From Rheum nobile (taxonomy: Eukaryota; Streptophyta; Magnoliopsida; Caryophyllales; Polygonaceae): a stretch of 64,000 bases of DNA. Positions 55,389 to 64,000 of this stretch are shown here, piece by piece; position 1 is the stretch's first letter; every line of letters begins with the position of its first letter. The notes under the pieces were generated by a model that did not search any database, was not told the DNA's origin, and worked only from the letters and a program-made list of their open reading frames with translations. Location of the stretch: positions 5,394,001-5,458,000 of the forward strand of contig WOAB01000093.1 in assembly GCA_027886185.1 (NCBI GenBank), in the 5' to 3' direction. Made by a program: the position numbers and the translations under genes.

Positions 55389-56860
55389 GGGTTGTGCGAG
55401 ATTGAAGTCTTGTACGATCAGCATAGAGGATATCTGAGTATGCTTGAGATTTAGGCCACGCGATCAAATCAGGGAGAAGTAGGTTGATGATGTAGTCATT
55501 GTGAAGCTAAGCAGTGAAGTGATGGACGGGAAAGCTCCCGGTTTCGTGATTCAGGAAGATGGATTGCTCTGGTTTTAGGACCGGATCTGTGTGCCTGACG
55601 TTGATGGTCTTCGCCAGTTGGTGATGAAGGAGGCCCATTCATCAGCTTATTCTATACATCCAGGCTCTAGCAAGATGTACAAAGACCTCAGAAAGAAATT
55701 CTGGTGGCCCAACATGAAGTGGGATGTAGCAGAGTTTGTGGCGAAATGCTTGACTTGTCAGAAGGTCAAGATAGAACATCGCAGACCAGGTGGTGAGTTG
55801 CTACCTCTTCTAGTGCCAGAATGGAAATGGGAGGATATTGCTATGGATTTCGTCACGGGGCTGCCAAAGACTCAAAGCCAGAAGGATGCTATATGGGTAA
55901 TCATTGACAGGCTCACGAAGAGGGCTGCCAAAGCCAGAAGTGTTTTTACACGAGAGAGTCCATTTGCATGGTACTCCAAAGACCATTGTATTGGATCGAG
56001 ATGGCCGATTCATGTCAAGATTCTGGAAAGAATTACATAAGGCCATGGGAACCGAGTTGAGATTCAGTACTGCGTTTCATCCTCAGACGGATGAACAGTC
56101 TGAGAGGACCATCCAGACCTTGGAAGATATGCTAAGAGCTTGTACACTCGATCATCCGACTAGTTGGGAGAACAACCTGAGTCTGATTGAGTTCACGTAC
56201 AACAACAGTTGGCATGCTACCATAAAGATGGCTCCATTCGAGGCTTTGTACGGTCGAAGGTGCAGATCTCCGATTTGTTGGGATGAGAATACCGACAAGG
56301 TTCTGCTCGGACCGGAGCTAGTCGAAAGGACTGCGTCAGACATTGCTTTGATAAGACAAAGGATGTTGACAACTCAGAGTCGACAAAAGTCTTATGCAGA
56401 TCTGAAGCGCAAGAATGTCGAGTTTGAGGTTAGTGACAAAGTGTTTGTCAGAGTATCGCCATCAAAGGGTGTGTTTAGATTTGGTAAGCGTGGGAAGCTT
56501 AACCCTCGCTACGTGGGACCATTTGAGATCCTTGACAGAGTGGGGTCTCTAGCGTATCGTTTGGCATTGCCGCCATCGGCGCATCCAGTGCATAACATGT
56601 TCCACGTATCCTTGTTAAGGAAGTACGTGCCTGATGAGTCTCATGTGCTGAGTTATGAAGACATCGAGATTCAGACAAATGGTACCTACGAGGAGATACC
56701 GGTGCGTATTCTCGAACGCCGTGAGAAGCAGTTATGGAACAAGGTGGTACCATTGGTACGGATTTTGTGGTCCAAGTCAGGAACTGAGGAGGTTACTTGG
56801 GAAACCTGGGAGACTGAAGAGAATATGCTTAGACGCTTTCCTGAGCTGTTTTCGGCCTAG
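55389..56860 (+). pseudogene. Integrase and chromodomain of element E
   Basis: After several stops (to about 55590) the zinc-binding part reads EAHSSAYSIHPGSSKMYKDL and CLTCQKVKIEHRRPGGEL. The core begins WEDIAMDFVTGLPK, but a deletion with frameshift (about 55925-55960) removes the segment after IDRLTKRAA. The rest continues in the frame ending at 56860: HGTPKTIVLDRDGRFMSRFW, HPQTDEQSERTIQTLEDMLR and SPSKGVFRFGKRGKLNPRYV. The C-terminal TYEEIPVRILERREKQLWNK and EEVTWETWETEENMLRRFPE form a chromodomain typical of chromoviruses. The Gly usually present in QTDGQSE is Glu here. Confidence 0.9.
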
Positions 56861-56967
56861 TTTCGCGGTCGAAACCTTTTTAAGGGGGGGTAGTGTTGTA
56901 ACGCCTCGCTTTTTTTTTGGTTATTCGGCCAAGTTTCGGGTCGAAACTTCTTTTAAGGGAGAAGTGA
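56861..56967 (+). repeat. Duplicated polypurine tract region of E
   Basis: Two successive blocks each contain CGGCC-AGTTTCG-GGTCGAAAC followed by TTTTTAAGGGGGGG (about 56889) or TTTTAAGGGAGAAG (about 56951). After the first block comes TTGTAACGCCTCGC, which looks like the first bases of another LTR. After the second comes the real LTR start, TGTAATACCCC. Confidence 0.8.
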
Positions 56968-59261
56968 TGTAATACCCCTCATTTTAGTAATGAGTATTTT
57001 CGTAATTTTCCAAACTCTCGTACTGAAGTCGAATTAATTTAAGAGAAGTTCAGACATTCTGTTAAATGCTTGATCTCTGTAATAATTCCCTGAGTGGAAT
57101 AAAATACATTCGACGTATTTTTGGGGTTTAGAATATTTGTTCGGATACGAATATATTTAATCCGGGGTTAAGACCCATACCCATAATTCTTCCCGGACGA
57201 AAGAGGGTGAAAGAGGCAGGATTTGGCCTCCATCGCGCCCGCGGTCATACCCACCGCACCCGCGGTCAGAAATGGCCTTCACCGCACCCCACGGTGAGAC
57301 CCACCGCACCCGCGCCGTCATCATTACTTTTCTGCTTCGCCGAACTTTGACCGTCGTGCGCCTGAGCTGCTTCGCCCCTGTCGGAGCTGAGGCGGTAAGG
57401 GAGCTGGTTGCTTGAGCTCCTTGCTTGGCCTATATAAGGAGATGACTTGGAAGAGGAAGCCATCTCAATCTCTCTCTCTCTCAAATCTCTCTCTCGTTCC
57501 ATTGTCGCCGGATTTGCAAGCTTTCGCCGGAGTTGTCGCCGGAGCTACCATAGGAGGAGGAGGTGCTCTCAAGGTGGTGCTTGGGTGGTCCAAGGAATCC
57601 AGAAGTCGGAGCCACCACGAGTCGAACCCCCGTCGTCTTCCCTGGTGAGTTTTCGTTGTCGTCGTCTCGCCGCTGTGGCTTGACCGCACCCGCGGTCAAG
57701 GCCCCCGCACCCGCGGTGTGCCTGGGCACTCGTGGTTATGGCTTGGGCTTTGTGATCTCGTTTGGGATTTCCGTTCTTTCGATTTCGTTCATCTTTCCTT
57801 AGATTCATATATTTTATTATCGAATCTAACTTAGGGTTTCGTTATGGGTCGTTCCGTAGGGATCTGAAATCCGAGTTCTGTCCTCGTTCCGGACCCGAAA
57901 ACCCGTTGTCTTTGAGCTTCGTTGAGCTTCGTCTAATCTAAGGCAAGTGGCGGTTCACTCTTGCTTTTCATTCCATATTTCTATTAATTATCAATTATTT
58001 AATTGTTAATTAAATTGGGATGAATTACTTGTTTAGTTGAGAACAGTTTTCTTAAAATGATACGTTTAAAAATGAATATTATAATAGGTTGTATATATTG
58101 CTAGAAACAACGCTATTATATCTGTTATTACCGTGATGGTATTGTTGTGGATTTTTATGCAAACTTGAGATATAGTTAGCACGAGTATTCGTAGGAAAGC
58201 TGCTTACCTTGAGAGGTAGCCGTTTCTTTATAACCCGGTGGATAGGATGTTCAAGCCCTAACATCGTTTCTCTAGTCATGACTATCCCCTATCCGAATAT
58301 AAGGGAGGTGCGCTTAGCCGGCGTCAAACCTTTAGGGATTTATTCCCGACTATATATCTCTATATCCTGAGGGATGAGATGATTATGATAAAAGCTTATA
58401 ATGTGAATATACGTTTTGGAATTAAATAAGATAAGTGCCGTTATGCACATAATTAATGAACCTTAGGGCGAGAAGTACAACTTGGAAACTCGTCCGGGAC
58501 TTCGATTAGAGTAAGTCCACCTGCCAAATCTGAATTCGCATTGTGCGGTGAGGTTGGTCGTGGACCCAAATAGTCAAGTCAGTTTTAAAACGCTTGTGTG
58601 AATTATAATGTTCCCAAACATTGTCATACTTTCCGATAAGACTCAATTCGTTGGAGTCTTCTCTTCACATGTGTCTTTAAGACTCAATCTTTCAGAGTCT
58701 TCTCTTGATCATACATTTTCGCATTTTTCAGTAGGAGTATGGTGGTTGACTATCGTCATCGACTTTTATTCGAGAAGCGATGAGTCTAACCTAATACGAC
58801 TACTTAGAACCTTTCTGTTTTACCCTTGCATAGTCTTTCATTAGACTAACCAACCGGTTATATTCCCTTGCATGGTTGGCTGGTGTCATCCGTATCATAC
58901 GACACATCAGATAAACTGCAGTTCCATGAAGGCTAGAAACGACGAGGAAGGCAGATGGAATTTTAAAGAGTTTTATCAGGTTGAGATCTTAGGCGTGTGA
59001 TCGCTAGATCCAGACTTTTGTGTCATTTATTTTAAAAAGACTTCCGCTGTATTAAAGACTTCCGCTGTAATATATTTTGGTTGTATTTGGATTATGGATG
59101 TAATTCCGAAACTTTGATTTAATCCAATACTATGACATTTCGTATTATAAATGTTGTTCTATGATTTGTATAAACTGGTTAAGCCTTGGGTGGCTTTGGA
59201 TGTGGAATCTGAGGTCACTGGCGGTGATATCTTTCAAGGATATATATTTGGGGGTGTTACA
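56968..59261 (+). repeat. 3' LTR of element E
   Basis: This is the complete 2294-bp copy, with TATATAAGGAG at 57431-57441. GC clusters lie at 57231-57318 (upstream) and 57682-57720 (downstream). Confidence 0.94.
57431..57441 (+). promoter_or_regulatory. TATA box of element E LTR
   Basis: TATATAAGGAG is present here, but the 5' LTR has TATATGAGGAG at the same place, so the 5' promoter is probably weaker. The bracketing by GC clusters is the same as in B and C. Confidence 0.65.
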
Positions 59262-59708
59262 TCAACAGTCCTGATAGAATTGCTACCAAGGATGTTTGAA
59301 GTGACCCATCCAACCCAAACATTAAGGGCCCCGTTGAGTCAACCTGAACCCGAGCCAAACCTGTTTAGACCCTATCCGATCAACCTAAAAATCTCAACGA
59401 CCCGAACCCGACCCGCCCGACCCAGTTGACAAGTCTAAGTAATCGCCGCTGATAAAGAGTATGTTCAAGAATGACTCATTCCACAACATACCAAATGACA
59501 TGCTACAAGAATTAGAATGAGTCATTTCTGATTCCGATTCATGGATCATGCCAAATGAGCCCTTACTATAGCCATAGAGTTCGAATTCCGTCGTATCTAA
59601 GCCGGCATAACAAAATCAGTTGTTTAACCATTAATCTAATAATTAATACGTACATGATCAATGTACCATAAATCCTAAATCAATTAACTAATCTTGTAAT
59701 TTATTATA
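59262..59708. other. Decayed sequence between E and G
   Basis: It begins with the second TCAAC duplication and probably belongs to the region that E split. CCGAACCCGACCCG words at 59345-59425 resemble hAT miniature-element arrays. Around 59470-59570, AATGACTCATT and AATGAGTCATT are inverted and CCAAATGAGCCCTTA looks like a MITE end. No complete element could be delimited. Confidence 0.4.
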
Positions 59709-59897
59709 TGTTAATAGATAAAGATAATTGTTTGTTATTATCTCTTTGTAATCTCTTATTTCAGTCAAGATATCTCTACATAAGATATCCTCTCTAGAAT
59801 TAGTCAAGTAAATATTCTGTTGTAACTTGTATATATGGTTTTGAATACTATACAGAAAAATCAGCTTCTTCTCCCAAATACGAGTGTAGTCTTTACA
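59709..59897 (+). repeat. 5' LTR of element G
   Basis: It has TG...CA ends and a primer site directly after it. A TATA-like TATATATGG lies near 59829. The 3' partner is not in the window, so the start is inferred from the ends only. Confidence 0.65.
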
Positions 59898-59928
59898 TGG
59901 TATCAGCCTAGGCTTTTGATCCGAATCA

Positions 59929-61276
59929 TGTCTCAAGACTCTTCCAACACCTCAACTCAACTTCTTGCTACTGCTTCCGCTGATTCTCCCAATCAGAACT
60001 TCTAATTTCCTAATCTCCCGATTCGTCTCGATCGCACAAACTATGCCCTATGGCGTAGCATTGTAACCTCTGCTTTGGAGGCGTTCGGACTGGCATCTTT
60101 CCTCACCGATGGCAATCCTCCTCCGCCGTAGATTCTCGTTCCGCCGTCACCTCCAGCCACTCCTGATGTTGTTGGCGTTCCTGAACATTCAATCCCCAAT
60201 CCAGCTTATGCTACTTGGGTTCGGCGGGATCGTTTGGTCCTCCTTTGGATTAGATCTACTCTCACAACTCCAATTCTTGGCATGGTGGCCCGTGCTACCA
60301 CCACTTTTTATGCTTGGAGTATTCTTGCGCGAACCTTCTTTGCACAAACCCGCGCTCAACAGATGCACCCGCGTCATCAACTTCAGACACTCACGAAGGG
60401 CTCGTTGTTGGTTCTTGAATATTATGAGAAGAAACGAGCTATTGTTGACTCGTTGTTTGAATGTATGAGCCCGGTGACGGATGACAATTTGGTTGCTTAC
60501 ATCTTGTATGGTCTTGGAACTCAGTATACCGCCTTCCGATCTGGTGTTGATTCGCGTGTCGAGCCGCTCAGTTCCGGCAAACTTTTGGGGTCTTCTGCTT
60601 CAAGAAGAGCAGCGCATTGAAGATGATGCTCGTCTCCTGACTCCTCCATCAGCAAATGTCACAGCTTCTAGTGGTTGCTCTTTTGTCCGCTCATCTGGAT
60701 GTCGTTCTCATTCTGGTTCGCAGTCCGGGGGCAGACTTTCTCATGATTCATCCTTCAATGGTGACCGCCCTCGTTTGCAATGTCAAATATGCAAGAGAAT
60801 GGGGCATGAGGCTGCTAATTGCTTCAACCGCTTGAATTTGAACGAATTTCCCGTCAACAACATGAGAGTTGTTGCTCAGTTTCAGCAATTTGGAAAAACT
60901 GCCCTCACAGTCTCCTCTGACAGCCCTTCTGCTATGGTTGATCCATGGGTTGTTGATTCAAGAGCGAGTCACCATGTGACTGCTGATCTTGCTAATCTCC
61001 ACTTGCATTCCAACTATGAAGGTAACGACAAACTCATTGTCGGGGACGGTAAATCTCTACCCATCACTCATTTAGGTCGTTCTATTCTTAATGTATAGTA
61101 TGTTGCTAAACCTCTTCATCTCAACAACATTTTGTTTGTGCCCAAAATTGCCAAAAATCTTCTAAGTGTCTCTAAATTATCTCGTGACAACAACGTTTAT
61201 CTTGAATTTCACTCGGATTGTTGTTATGTCAAGAACCTCTAGGGACATAAACTCCTCAAAGGAACCGTTGAGAATG
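59929..61276 (+). pseudogene. gag and protease/pre-integrase remnant of element G
   Basis: It starts MSQDSSNTSTQLLATASADS (about 59929), with a stop after PNQNF and another at PPP. The copia gag part has NYALWRSIVTSALEAFGLAS and MHPRHQLQTLTKGSLLVLEY. After a shift near 60590 come EQRIEDDARLLTPPSANVTA and the knuckle CQICKRMGHEAANC. The protease site is VVDSRASHHV, where the catalytic DSGA has become DSRA. LNNILFVPKIAKNLLSVSKL is the usual copia stretch before integrase. Several stops and the mutated protease make it non-functional. Confidence 0.85.
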
Positions 61277-62654
61277 TGATAACATGAATTTGTCGTGCTA
61301 ATTCCAGCTATGCAAATTATCCAAACAAACCTTAAACCGTAGTCCTAGGTAAGTAAAGGTTGAGTCCACAGGGAGACAGAGTCTATCGTTATATGCAATT
61401 TATATGTCAATCCAAAGTAACCAAAGGGGGGGTTTTCTATGTTTTAATGAATCTAAGCATGCAAAAGTAAACAAACTAAAAGTTGATGAATTCAGTGATG
61501 GGAAAAACACTTAGTCAAACAATATCCACTATTCGTATGACAAGTTGATCCTAGATACTCATTCAAAATCTCATGCAATGGAAATTCCAATTCCTTTTCA
61601 GATATAACTAATAGCACAACCAGATACTATTAGCACTAACTAATTAAACAACCCTGAAACTATCAAGATTAAGTTTAACAACAGCTTTACGGATATGAAT
61701 ATAGTTGGATACAATTCTAGCATAAAACAACCAGCTTTTATCCTAGAATGTAAATCAGTTCTCTTCTGCATAAGACTAGCACAACCATATACTAGCACGA
61801 TGCAGTTGCTACTCTGAAATAGATATGCTCAACCAGTAATAATCTAAATCTAGCAATAGATCAATAACAACAAACCCTAGTTGATCAGACTAGAAATTAT
61901 CAATATCAATCATAAGCAATCAAGCAAGAGAATAGATAAAATCCATGCAAAAGATTAAGAACGAGAATCTCACAACTGAATCAAAACGAAAGCTTCAGCG
62001 TCTGACTAAGCAAGAGTGTCTTAGTTCTTCATAGCAAAGTACGTAGAATGAAAAGTGAAATTAGGGTTCAAGAGAGATTTTTAGGGGAGGCCAAGCTCCC
62101 TTCTAACCCTTAAATACTAAAAGTAAATCAGTCTAAATTAACCTAAAACGAAAATACTAAAACCGTAATAAAATAATCCAAAATAAAACAGATCTGGAAA
62201 CGGGCTCGGTGGGCTTCTGACAGTGGCGGCGGGCGCCGTAGAGAGGGCAGCGGGCGCCGTAATCGTGGCGGTCACCGGCTTTAAACGGCGGTCGCCGTTC
62301 TTAAGTCGTAGCCATGGTCGCTGGGAATCCTTTGGCGGCGGTCGCTGCGATGTGAACGGCGGCCGCCGTGAAGCCACTCCTTCAGTATCTTCGTCTCTTC
62401 AGCTCCGAATGATCCCAAGGCCTCCAAAAGTGTGTCTTCAGCACCTCCTCGCCAATACTTCATAACTCTTTGGCGTCTTCTACTGGTGGCTTCATCCTCA
62501 GTGTTTCCTATGATCTCCAAAACAGCTCAAACACCTCCAAAAACACCAACTTCGCCCCAAACGCCATACACATGAATGTGTCTAAATCTACCCGAATGGC
62601 ACCAATAAACCCTATAATGACTCTTAGTTAAGCCCTACAAAGTAGTGCTTATCA
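61277..62654 (-). repeat. 3' LTR of element F
   Basis: The last part, with ATCTACCCGAATGGCACCAA and AGCCCTACAAAGTAGTGCTT, equals the end of the D LTR. GC palindromes are of the GGCGGTCGCCG type (62222-62372), unlike D. The flanking GAATG (61272-61276) would be the target duplication. Confidence 0.85.
62222..62372. repeat. GC palindrome cluster in F LTR
   Basis: It contains GGCGGCGGGCGCCGTA, CAGCGGGCGCCGTAA, GGCGGTCACCGGC, AACGGCGGTCGCCGTT, GGCGGCGGTCGCTGC and AACGGCGGCCGCCGTG. Confidence 0.85.
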
Positions 62655-64000
62655 AAATCCCCTATGCTTAGACCTTTGCTCGTCCGCGAGTAAACTAATA
62701 AAGAGCCTACTCCTCCAATGCAGCATCCAAGGCCTCAGGAAGCATATCCTCCAACTAAGAGTCACCTAACCCATGCCAAGCTCCTGGCACCAATCTCATT
62801 CACAACACATCAACACTCAACAAGCTTAAGGAGCAAGCAGAGTACTTCCCCCAAGCTAAACCCGGACATCCAATAGTGTGAGTAACCTCTAATCCTAGCC
62901 TCCATCTATTGCTCCTTATGTCTCCCAGAGTGACCTACCCGACAATCCTTCTTTGACTCCTCTTCTTATGACGCCTCGCCAAGAATAATGAGAAATCCTA
63001 AAATCACTCTTCTTCTTTTTCGCTCGTTTTGCCAAGGCGCCCTTTCGGGTTTTCACCAAGCCACTCATTTCATTTTCCAATAGATGTACTCACATAAGCT
63101 CACGTCACTCTTGACCACATATTACCCCAGCCTAATGCTGGTCCAAGCCACCTGCTTATTACCTAGGCCGCCCTTTCGGGTATTCGACCTATCCTAGGAT
63201 TTCAATGATAGCCTTTTTTTTCAAATTTTTGGCTTTTTCTCTTTATTCATTTTTCTCCTCAACGACGTAGCAAGAATAGAACTCTCCCCCATGCTTAAAC
63301 ATTGCATTGTCCTCAATGTAATGAAAGACAAAAAATAGAAGCACAGGGAAAAGCAAAAAAAAAAATTAACTCATAACGTCGCCGAGCGGGCTTGGACACT
63401 TCCTTTGTTGCTGGCAGTCTTCTCAATAAACGTCCATGTCTCGGGTGTCGGCATCAATGCCATAATCTTCATCTACCGTGCAACCATAGGGAACCACTGT
63501 GGTGAATAGTGGTATGGCAGGTATGGCGGGGTTGCACGGCCTTCAACGAACACAAAAATGGGGCCCAGATGTAATCATGGTGTGGGCCCTAGTGTTCTTT
63601 CTCTTCAGCTGCCAATTATAGGGCCATCATCGTTGTCAAATACAAAGTGGGGCTAATGTCTCCTCCTGGACAACATGATGCGCACCATCTCTCTATAGGA
63701 AACGTTGGGCAACTGGCCTCCGGTAGAACCTTTTTTTTTTTTTACTTTTTCTCCCCGTTTAAGGTCTTTTCGGGGTATTTTATTTTCGTCTTTTGCTCCC
63801 CGTTTAAGGTTTTTTCGGGGCCCATTTTTTTTTTAATAAAATAAAAAGAAAATGAACCTGAGAATGGCGGCGATCGCCGTAATTAAACGGCGGTCGCCGT
63901 CATTTGCCGCAAGCAAAGTGTCGGAGGAGGGGGTTGGCGGCGGTTGCCGTAAGGGGGGCGGCGGTCGCCGCTTCTCTTTCTTCACTTGGATACGCTTCCT
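62655..64000 (-). other. 3' internal region of element F
   Basis: It is related to 31558-32300 of D in the first 700 bp. A duplicated CTTTTCGGGG-type block with poly-T runs lies at 63740-63840. No open frame is recognised. A GC palindrome cluster lies near the window end. Confidence 0.65.
63863..63973. repeat. GC palindrome cluster in F interior
   Basis: It contains GGCGGCGATCGCCGTAA, AACGGCGGTCGCCGTC, GGCGGCGGTTGCCGTAA and GGCGGCGGTCGCCGC. The position corresponds roughly to the spacer clusters of D. Confidence 0.85.

Larger units (their letters stand above)
49348..59261 (+). mobile_element. Tekay/Del-type chromovirus E, nearly complete
   Basis: LTRs 49348-51443 and 56968-59261 begin TGTAATACCCC and end GGGGGTGTTACA. 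The duplication TCAAC is at 49343-49347 and 59262-59266. The primer site TTGGTATCAGAGCC is at 51447-51460 and a purine tract lies before 56968. Order: an extra acidic ORF, gag, protease, RT, RNase H, integrase and a chromodomain. Stops and frameshifts disable it. The shared gag and LTR blocks make it a relative of B and C. Confidence 0.94.
59709..61276 (+). mobile_element. Ty1/copia element G, 5' part
   Basis: A short 189-bp LTR (59709-59897) begins TGTTAATAGATAAAG and ends GTCTTTACA. It is followed by the primer site TGGTATCAGCC at 59898. gag and protease remnants follow on the plus strand until element F interrupts at 61277. The rest of the element would lie beyond F, outside the window. 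Confidence 0.8.
61277..64000 (-). mobile_element. Athila-like element F, 3' part
   Basis: An LTR of 1378 bp (61277-62654) begins TGATAACATG and ends GTGCTTATCA. The sequence after it, with TATGCTTAGACCTTTGCTCG and CAGAGTGACCTACCCGACAA, matches the 3' region of element D at 31558-31850. By analogy F is on the minus strand and this is its 3' LTR. It is inserted in the copia element G, and its 5' half lies beyond the window. LTR similarity to D is clear at the end but weak at the start, so the two are related families. Confidence 0.85.

Overview
This window is nuclear DNA of a flowering plant, most likely a eudicot. It has spliced genes with GT-AG introns, an AT-rich single-copy background and a dense load of plant-type transposons. 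It holds one apparently intact host gene, an R2R3-MYB transcription factor of the MYB105/MYB117 type (three exons, 9220-10513). A second host-gene sequence, the first three exons of an LCAT3-like phospholipase A1 (2282-2965), is a fragment carried inside a Mutator-like element with terminal inverted repeats (about 1887-4236).

Positions 1-11593 are gene space with small DNA transposons. They include the Pack-MULE-like element, a hAT miniature element with a perfect 8-bp target duplication (5310-5584) and two Tourist-like MITEs with TTA duplications (4795-5028 and 6702-6863). The MYB gene follows.

Positions 11599-48627 are one Ty1/copia element on the minus strand (889-bp LTRs, target duplication TATCT). 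Two nested stacks split it. Stack 1 is element A (13081-27234, plus strand, duplication CTAGC), which contains gypsy element B (15801-24177, minus, duplication GATGA). Stack 2 is Athila-like element D (30237-46699, minus, duplication GTGTG), which contains gag-only element C (36830-45138, minus, duplication GTGGT). Removing each insert with one duplication copy rejoins the host element's reading frame, which supports the reconstruction. A also carries a hAT miniature element (14523-14946), and B carries a short SINE-like insert.

Positions 48633-64000 hold a LINE relic (minus), split by a nearly complete Tekay/Del-type chromovirus E (49348-59261, plus, duplication TCAAC). Then comes a copia element G (59709 onward, plus), split by an Athila-like element F (61277 to the window end, minus).

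Most elements lack part or all of pol: A, C and D have gag (with or without protease) but no reverse transcriptase, and B has a deletion from reverse transcriptase to the chromodomain tail. Only copia-1 and E once encoded full polyproteins, and both now carry stops and frameshifts.

The most unusual signal is a family of short GC-rich palindromes (CCGCGATCGCGG, GGCGGTCGCCG, CGGCGGGCGCCG, ACCCGCGGTC and similar), clustered with 5-35 bp spacing. They occur in A, B, C, D, E, F and perhaps the MULE. The palindrome type does not follow element relatedness. In B, C, E and inside D the clusters lie on both sides of a TATA box, and in A and D some lie within coding sequence.
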